A stretch of DNA of 50,572 nt from Rhizoclosmatium globosum (lineage: Eukaryota; Chytridiomycota; Chytridiomycetes; Chytridiales; Chytriomycetaceae): the NCBI GenBank assembly GCA_002104985.1, contig MCGO01000250.1, positions 1 through 50,572 of the forward strand. Reading direction: 5' to 3'. This document shows positions 43,306 through 50,572 of the stretch, piece by piece (within the stretch, counting starts at the first letter, position 1; each line of letters starts with the position of its first letter). The position numbers were made by a program, and so were the translations under genes. The notes beneath the pieces were generated by a model. It was given only the letters and a program-made list of their open reading frames with translations. It had not been told where the DNA came from and searched no databases.

Positions 43306-46300
43306 ATGTCCACTGCCGGCAACCACTCTGAAAAAGAGTTCCTGGTCTCCACAGACCCAAATTCCAGCGCAATCCCAGTCCCTCGAACCGCAACATTCTC
43401 AACACCACTTCCCCTCCGCCGCACAACAACCATCGAATCAATGCGTCACGCCACCGTCACAGCTGGAACCGGTGCCCCAGGCATCCCGATAAACGCGAAT
43501 CCTGTCAACGAAATCATCCCTGTGTTCAGAACAATGTCTCTCGACGTGAAACAAGGAACAAGTAAACCGTCGCGAAAGAAGCAGGCACAGGACTTCAAGG
43601 CTATTGATTTGCATTGTATCCCCACAGATCAGGTATGGATTCATCCTTCATGGAATGGCCTTCCATTTTTCCATTGATTAAAATCACTTATCTTTAAACC
43701 ATACACAAGGCTCTTGCAAAATTAGGTGCAATGTCAATAGCCCACGGGGGTCTCCCCGAAATCGTTGCCGCAACACGACTCAAAAAAGACGGCCCAAATG
43801 CAATCACGCCTCCCCGCGACAACCAAGTTCTAAAAATCCTCGGCTTCATTTTCGGAGGATTCTGTTGTCTCATGTGGATCGCTACCGTCCTCATCTTCCT
43901 CTCATACTACCCACTCCCACAACTTGATGGGTCAACTCCAAGTGTATACAACCTTGCCCTCGTGATTCTCCTGCTCGTTGTTATTTTCTTTCAGGCTGGG
44001 TTCTACATGTGGCAGGACTGGTCTTCGTCTTCAGTCATGAACAAAATCAACGGGTTGTTGGCGAGTGAAGCTGTTGTGATTCGTGGAGGAAAGAGTATCA
44101 CGATTCCAGCGAGGGATGTTGTTGTGGGTGATATTATTGAGATTAAGTTGGGAATGAAAGTTCCTGCGGATTGCATTTATCTTGAGGCGAGTGCTGATTT
44201 GGCGGTTGATCGGTCTATTTTGACGGGTGAGAGTATTGCTGTCGCGGGAACTACGAAGAGTACGGATTCATCGTTTATGGAGTCAAAGAATGTTGGGTTT
44301 ATGGGTACTCTGGTTGTAAACGGTTCTGGAAAGGCTGTGGTTGTCTTCACGGGAGACAACACTGTTATGGGTCAAATCGCCACTCTTACAGGGAAAAAAA
44401 AGACGGAGAGAACACTGCTTCAAAAGGAGATTGACGACTTTGTGTTGTTCGTTGCTTTGATTGCAATCGGAACTGCAGTTATTTGTCTGCTTGTCTGGAA
44501 GTTTTACTTGATGAAGCAGCCAAACCCACAGTATACACTAATTGGAATGCTCAACAATATTTGCGGAATCATTGTGGCGTTTGTGCCAGAGGGTCTACCC
44601 ATCTGTGTATCTGTTGCGTTGACTTTAATTGCCCGACGAATGGCGAAGCAGGTTTGTTGAAGTTTGAATAATTTCCATAGCTATTCCTAACAATCAATAA
44701 CAGATGGTCCTTGTCAAGAACCTTACCACAATCGAAACCCTTGGCTCCGTCTCCGTAATTTGCACAGACAAAACCGGAACCCTCACCCAAAACAAAATGA
44801 CCCTGCGTGACACAGGAATCGGATACAAAGACATCAAAGAAGTCTCCCCAAAAGCCCGCTCGATCATGCACCATATCGCCGCGCAATGCTGTGCTGCAGA
44901 CTTTGTCGACGGTGAAGACGTCCCCCTCGCAGACCGCCAAATCTCTGGAGACGCAACTGACAAAGCCGTACTCCGATGGGCCCAAGAACTCGGATCCGTC
45001 GAAACGATCCGAAACTCATTCACGAAACTCTTTGAAATCCCGTTCAACTCGCGTAACAAATGGATGATGACAATTCAGAGACCTATGAGTCCGAGTGGCG
45101 ACGCTATTTTCGGTGGAAGTGTGACTATGTTTGTCAAGGGAGCTCCCGATTTCTTGTACCCCAAGATCACAGGCATTTTGGACGCGGAAGGGAATGTGAT
45201 GCCATATGACGAGGAAGCTAAATCAAAAGTTAATAAGATGCAAATGAAATGGGCCGGAGAGGGAAAGCGTGTCTTGGCGTTTGTCTATAAGCCCCTCAAA
45301 ATTGATATTGCGAGTTTAGGCGAGGATCTTGAAAAAACTGCTATGGATAATATGGATGGACTTGTGCTTGCTGGATTGGGAGCAATTGTGGATCCACCGC
45401 GTCCAGAAACTAAAGGAACTGTCGAGAAATGCAAAAAAGCACACATTCGTGTTGCCATGGGTAAGTTATTGTTTCATGCTGCAAATTTGATTTTAAAACT
45501 TAAATGCAGTTACTGGTGACTTTGCTTTGACTGCTGTGTCAATCGCTCGTGAGGTTTCCATCGTTACGACCGAACATGTTGATACAGTTGCTGAAATGCG
45601 TGCAAGAACTGACCTTCGATCTATGAAATTCACCATGAAAAAAGGCAAGAAGGTGTACGAACGCTCCAACATCAAAGCCATCGAAGAAGACCATCGCGCA
45701 ATCGTTATTTCTGGCTCAGAAATTCCAAGCCTCACTTCAGAAGACTGGGATAAAATCTGTTGTTATCAGGAGCTTGTGTTTGGTCGTACTTCGGCTGAAC
45801 AGAAGCTGTTGATTGTTGATGAATTCAAATTGCGTGAAGAAGTTGTCGCTGTTACTGGAGATGGTGTCAATGATTCTCCTGCACTCAAGGCCGCTTCTGT
45901 TGGAGTTGCCATGGGTGGAGGTTCCGAAGTTGCCATGGAATCTGCTTCAATTGTCCTGATTGACAACAACTTTTCGTCACTGATTGCTGGTATTGAGTCT
46001 GGCCGTCTTTGCTTCGACAACATCAAGAAATGTATTATGTACTTGATTCCATCTGGTTCTTGGTCTGAGCTATGGCCAGTTTTGCTTTCTATCTTTATTG
46101 GTATTCCCCTTCCACTGAACACTGCCATGTGTTTGGTTGTCTGCTGTATCACTGACGTATTCCCCTCTATGGCCCTCATTTTTGAATCCCCAGAATCTAC
46201 TTTGATGTCCCGTCCACCACGAAACCCCAAGAAAGACAGATTGGTTGATGCCCAAATGTTTGCACATGTATACATTTTCATTGGTACCACCCAATGTGTC

Positions 46301-46791
46301 TTTGCCCACCTCATGTACTTCACGTATTTCTGGCTTGAACACGGAATAAGCTTCAACGACCTGGTTTTCATGTATGGAAAACTCGGAAATGACCCAGTTG
46401 TTTTCCCAACCCAAAGTTTTACGCTATCGGATTTTACAACATACTCGAACGCAGCGAACAGTGTGTACTTTGTTGCGTTGGTTATTCTACAAGTGTTTGG
46501 AAATGTGTATGCGTCACGAACAAGATTCAATTCATTGCTACAGCAGAATCCTTTCTGGGTCCAACAAGAAACTTGTTCATTCCACTGGCGGCTGCAGTTT
46601 CGGTTCTTGTGGCAATCCTGTTTGTGTACATTCCTGGATTAAACAACGTATTTAATACGGCGCCTATTCCGGCGAAGTACTGGTTCATGCCTATCCCGCT
46701 TGGATTTGTTATTATTCTGATGGATGAACTGAGAAAGCTGGCTGTCCGAGTATATGGCCCAGATTCCCTTATTGCCAAGATATCATGGTAA
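43306..46791 (+). CDS. P-type ATPase, Na+/K+-ATPase-like (P2C), copy 2; one probable 1-base gap
   Basis: Four exons (43306-43632, 43710-44651, 44704-45460, 45510-46791). The frame breaks at 46557-46559; one more G gives FWGPTRN, and the total is then exactly 1,103 codons (1,102 residues). The hallmarks match copy 1: ILTGES, PEGLP, CTDKTGTLTQN, GDGVNDSPALK. The intron positions are the same as copy 1 (after the N-terminal tail, before MVLVKNL, and after ATGG). In the M6 helix, the family's CIDLGTD reads VVCCITD, so one aspartate that normally contacts the ion is replaced by Cys; copy 1 has the same change (VICCITD). The ion transported is therefore uncertain. Confidence 0.88.
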
Positions 46792-46892
46792 TTCTGGTCC
46801 ACAGAGCAGCTGCTATTTACTTTACAGTATGATTTCCAAATATATTCCTTTTCTTATATCTTTCCTTTCCTCTTTCAAATTCTTGTGCAAGA

Positions 46893-48363
46893 ATGACCTC
46901 CAGTCAGGCCAGTCAGACCAATCCCCCTCTTCCCCAAACAGCCTCCATCTTCTCTCTTCCAATCGAAATTCGAGAGCAATACTCCTCTATTTGCCTATTG
47001 ATGTTCATCTCGCCAATGTCGGTCTTGCGTCAAAAACTCCGTTTTCCTGCTGGAATCCGATGGTTGTCCTACTGGCAACACAGAACATGACAACACGCAG
47101 CCCGTCGTTGGCTGCCTCCATATCAGAACCGTTCTTACCCATTTACTCAAAGATCCATCATTTGACCCTTCCTGTAACTCCTTTGTGCTTTTGATGTGGG
47201 TTTACTTTGAAGGCGAGAAAGTATCGATGCAACTGGCGTTTGAAACTTCAAAATTCTATTTGAGGATGGACGTGTGGACCCAACTGAAAACGATAACCAC
47301 TTATTCAATATGATATGCGCAAACAATCATGCCAAACTGGTTCATTATTCCTCAGCAACAACTGTGTGAGGCCTAACGCAAACTCAAACGAAGCTCTTAA
47401 GGCGGCATGTGCATTTGGATCCATTGATGTGATTCCCATACTCCTAAACGATCCGCGTGTTGACCCTGCAACTGTTCCTGAACTATGCCAAATTGCTCTG
47501 GAAGTAGGAATAGAATCTAGCATACCTTCCTTCTCAAGACCCTCGCGTTGATCCAAGTGCGTGTAACAACGCTGCTATTTATGAGGCTGCGAGATGCGAC
47601 CTTGCTTCCGCCGCTGCACAACTTCTCGCTGATCCTCGTGTTGATCCTATGGATATCGAGGGTCGTGCATTATTCAGCTCGGTTACCAACGGAAGTTTCA
47701 ACGTGTTCAGAGTGTTCTATGCGGATCCTAGGGTAGATCTTGAAATGCATGGAAAACGGTGATTCAAAATATGGTGATGGTGCATGAAAAAGATGTGGAC
47801 GTGCTGGAGATGTTGCTTGCTGACGAGCATGTAGATCCAAGAGCGGGAGAGTCTGAAGTGTTACGAAACATGGCAATGAGGGGTGTTGCTTCGGCTGTGG
47901 AATTGCTGTTAAAGGATGGTAGAGCTGATCCCGCAGCGATGAATAACTTGGCGTTACGAGAGGCTGCGAGCTGCAATCGAGTCGAATGTGTGCGTCTTCT
48001 TCTTTCAGACGATCGGGTGGATCCTCTTGACGGTGGGCGCCAGTGGCACTTGATCTGTCTCTCCAACACTATGACAAAATTGTCGCGAAGATGATTCTAG
48101 ATGACAGACGAGTGGTGGAACGGCGAAAGAATTTTGATTTGACTCTGGATGCATTCGAGATGGAGAGGATGGAGCTGCTTGAATTCTTGTTTCGACAAGA
48201 TGGTTTCAGAATGGGAGGCTTGCCTGAAATGGGTAACATGCTCTGGACCCTCTCTTTGTTTACCAAAACCGTATGGCTTGTTATGACACATTGTTCGAAA
48301 TTCTTGAGTGGCGGTATTCATTATCACGAGCCGTCAAGTGACTTTGTCAAAGGTGTGAGATAA
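46893..48363 (+). pseudogene. Decayed copy of the F-box/ankyrin gene
   Basis: Segments in changing frames match the gene at 28458-30194: SIFSLPIEIREQ, then LYLPIDVHLANVGLASKTPF in another frame, SNEALKAACAFGSIDVIPIL, LLNDPRVDPATVPE, DVDVLEMLLADEHVDPRAGE, LLSDDRVDPLDGG, and RKNFDLTLDAFEMERMELLE. There are several frameshifts, internal stops and deletions spread over 1.4 kb, and no single frame can be read through. This is unlike the single-base breaks in its neighbours and indicates real decay. It lies 101 bp after the ATPase 2 stop. Confidence 0.85.
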
Positions 48364-48577
48364 TGTCAGAGTAATGTTTCGTGTTCTGAATATCCACTTG
48401 TTGAACCAAAACCAAGTTTCGAGCAATTTAAATGGTGGGAGTCTTTGCGATATATTTATTAGTTCCAAAAAATTGCCTTATAAACCAGGAAGCAATTGTT
48501 TCAAATGACATTCGAAATCAAATCAAATCTTTAAAACCACGGGCTTGCCAAACAACCAGTGCAAAACTCAACAACAA

Positions 48578-49227
48578 ATGTCTATCCGCAAAGTACCAGT
48601 CACGATCGTCACTGACACCATCTGTCCATGGTGCTACATTGGCAAAAAGCGGTTCGAATCCGCTGTTACTCAATACAAGGCCAAGAACGAACACATTGAG
48701 TTCGAAATCAGCTACCAGCCCTTCCAGCTCGACTCAACTCTCCCCAAGGAAGGCATAGCAAGCTCGGGCACTACCATAAGAAGTTTGGAAAGGACCGTTT
48801 CGATCAAATGAATGTGCATGTCAAGAACATTGGTGCACTTGGCATCAACTTTTCGTATGGAGGGCTTATTGGGAACTCGTTGGACTCGCATCGACTTGTC
48901 AAGTATGCTGGTACTGTTTCGAATGAGGCGCAGAACAAGGTTATCAACTCATTGTATAAGTCGTACTTTGAGCAGGAGGAGAACATTGCGGATGTGGAGG
49001 TTCTTGTCAAGGCTGGAAAGGCGGGTGGATTGGATGAGAAGGTTGTGAGGGAGCAGATTGTTGGAGGTGATTTGTTGAAGGCGGAGACTCTTCAAGCTGT
49101 TGAGGATGTCCATGCCTCTGGAGTCACAGGAGTTCCTTTCTTTATCATCGACAATAAGTTTGCGATTTCGGGGGGCCAGGAGCCTGAAACCTTCATGAAA
49201 GTGTTTGATCGGGCTCTTGCTGCTTGA
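48578..49227 (+). CDS. DsbA/FrnE-family thioredoxin-fold oxidoreductase (one probable 1-base gap)
   Basis: The start gives MSIRKVPVTIVTDTICPWCY, with the CxxC motif (CPWC) of the DsbA/2-hydroxychromene-carboxylate isomerase-like group. The first frame ends early. At about 48757 one extra A (ATAAGC rather than ATAGC) would give GISKLGHYHKKFG and join the second frame, which holds GVTGVPFFIIDNKFAISGGQ, the cis-proline end of the fold. With it, the length is exactly 217 codons (216 residues). Cytosolic by sequence; no signal peptide. Substrate unknown. Confidence 0.82.
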
Positions 49228-49310
49228 AGATCGCGTGACTAATATTAATAGCCAAATAAATCAGTTACTTTTCACATTTATTTTATTGAGGTCAATAAGT
49301 ATGTAGTTAA

Positions 49311-50440
49311 CTAAAGGGCGTTAATTAAAGCCGCGAGAATAGGGTTTTGGGCAGCTTGGGCACTGACAGCAGCCTTCTTGGCGATAGTAACATTGGCAGC
49401 AACGGCACTGGATGGGAGTCTAAAGAGTGCACCATCGGTGTTTGGGTCTGGGAAAGATCCACATTGCTGACGGATGCGAACGTTGGTTTCAAACGAGGTA
49501 ACACCAATATTCTGCAAAACACCAAGAGCCTGAGGATCCCAAAGAGAATACTGCTGGAAGAAGTTCTCGTAGCTTCCATAAGAAGTAGTAGCAGTCGCCT
49601 GAAGCTGCAACAAGTCATGAACAAACTTTGCTGCAAACGACCACTTCTTAGCCAGAGCCTCAAAGAGCGACTTGTCCAGAACAATCTGGTTCGTAAAGTC
49701 AAGTGGAACAAGTGTCACAGACACATTTGGGTTCGCAAAGATTTCCTGACCAGCCACACAATCCAAGTACATATTAAACTCAGCCTTCGTGTTACTTGGC
49801 ACAGAGAACAAGTTTCCTGGAACATCCACAGCTCCACCCATCCACACAGTCGCTCCACCTTCTTGGCATAGTCAGGATACTTTCTAAACAAAAGCGTAAC
49901 ATCTGTACCCATCCCCGACATGAGAACAGTAGGCTTCTTCCCCGTCTCCTTAATCGTCTTATCAATCCACGTCTTCAAATGGTCTTCCACAAGACCCGGG
50001 TCCGACGCGTTTCGCCACTGCCGTTGCGTGCGGGGGAACCGTTGCACAAGCCCAAACATTAAGTCAGAGTCAAGGAGGTTTCCCGCGCCGGAAGGGACGG
50101 AATTCTGGTACAATGAACCGTTACCGTACTTGACGTCTGTGAGGGACTGGCAAGGGCCGATGGCGACTGGGATTCGGGAGTAGGGTTGGAAGTAGTCTGC
50201 AATGTCGGCGAGGGTTTGGCCTTGGGAGCCGTGGCCCCATCCGATTCCGGAGACGGAGAGGCCGCGGACGTCGAGTGTTGGGGTGTTGAGGGCTTGGACT
50301 ACGGCAATTATGTCGTCTGTGTCCGCGTCCATGTCGATGATGATGGGGGTTTTGTTCCGCCATGATGGAGTTCCGGGGCCGGCTTGCACGGTAATGGAAG
50401 AAAACACGATGAGGGATGCGAGGAGGTTTGTGAGGATCAT
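49311..50440 (-). CDS. Secreted inosine/uridine-preferring nucleoside hydrolase (one probable 1-base gap)
   Basis: The family cleaves ribonucleosides to base and ribose. The signal peptide MILTNLLASLIVFSSITVQA is followed by PIIIDMDADTDDIIAVVQAL, whose Asp cluster binds Ca2+ (about residues 36-43). PTVLMSGMGTDVTLL follows. Near 49851 the frame breaks; one more base (GAG CGA ACT) joins it to VWMGGAVDVPGNLF and PLDFTNQIVLDKSLF, the usual C-terminal part, for exactly 377 codons (376 residues). Secreted nucleosidases in fungi salvage purines and pyrimidines. Spliced alternatives do not fit the gap. Confidence 0.88.
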
Positions 50441-50572
50441 TTTGGTTGTTTGGGAGAAAGTTTCTGAATTGCTCCCGACGGCTGTTCCTCCCTATTTGAA
50501 GTGTTCAAGCCCACAACTTCTTAGCAAAGCGTGCCTTTTTAGACACGAGTTTGGTACTAAATCCTTGATGCT
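50441..50572. promoter_or_regulatory. Upstream region of the nucleoside hydrolase
   Basis: Short non-coding stretch at the window's right edge. Nothing distinct is visible except a pyrimidine-rich block near 50480. Confidence 0.4.

Noticed and set aside
1..50572. CRISPR arrays, bacterial operons, rRNA genes
   Set aside because: Spliceosomal introns throughout and no such repeat or rRNA signature seen.

Overview
This is nuclear DNA from an intron-rich eukaryote, most likely a zoosporic (chytrid-like) fungus. That placement is inference from the gene set: a Crinkler-type protein, Na+/K+-ATPase-like P-type pumps, a GIMAP/AIG1-like GTPase, fungal Cgr1 and Mtq1, severin and FAAP24. I resolved about fifty GT-AG introns. 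Most are 45-70 nt, coding is dense on both strands, and several intergenic gaps are under 150 bp.

Layout. 1-960: direct repeat, degenerate telomere-like motifs and a hexamer microsatellite, suggesting a subtelomeric or repeat-bounded edge. 0.97-2.6 kb (-): two membrane ORFs that share a frame and are separated by one TGA. 2.7-4.5 kb (-): a Crinkler protein with nuclease-like and kinase-like domains. 4.7-8.0 kb (-): NAA15, 15 exons. 8.3-10.0 kb (+): fatty aldehyde dehydrogenase. 10.2-13.8 kb (-): two tandem GH1 glycosidases. 14.75-18.83 kb: a young Ty1/copia-type LTR element with gag and protease but no working integrase or reverse transcriptase. 19.0-20.8 kb (-): membrane-bound spermidine-synthase-like protein. 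20.9-21.9 kb (-): CGR1. 22.0-25.4 kb (+): two paralogous ankyrin proteins flanking a GTPase with a beta-trefoil-like tail. 25.5-26.2 kb (+): FAAP24. 26.3-28.4 kb (+): organellar DEAD-box helicase. 28.5-30.2 kb (-): F-box/ankyrin protein. 30.4-32.0 kb (-): severin. 32.7-36.1 kb and 43.3-46.8 kb (+): two paralogous P-type ATPases. Between them lie an ER glutaredoxin-like protein ending in KDEL (-), a PhoD-like phosphatase (+), a dithiol glutaredoxin (-), MTQ1 (-), exosome RRP46 (+) and an unknown nuclear-type protein (-). 46.9-48.4 kb (+): decayed copy of the F-box/ankyrin gene. 48.6-49.2 kb (+): DsbA/FrnE-like protein. 49.3-50.4 kb (-): secreted nucleoside hydrolase.

Six otherwise intact-looking breaks (19.18, 33.12, 33.68, 46.56, 48.76 and 49.85 kb) each look like one missing base, four of them in C/G runs. 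This looks more like consensus error than gene death, so those genes are described as probably intact. The pseudogene at 46.9 kb is different, being truly decayed.

Most genes are unrelated housekeeping functions. The best candidates for something undescribed are the Crinkler nuclease-kinase protein, the ankyrin/GTPase-trefoil/ankyrin cluster, and the ATPase pair with an altered ion-binding helix.
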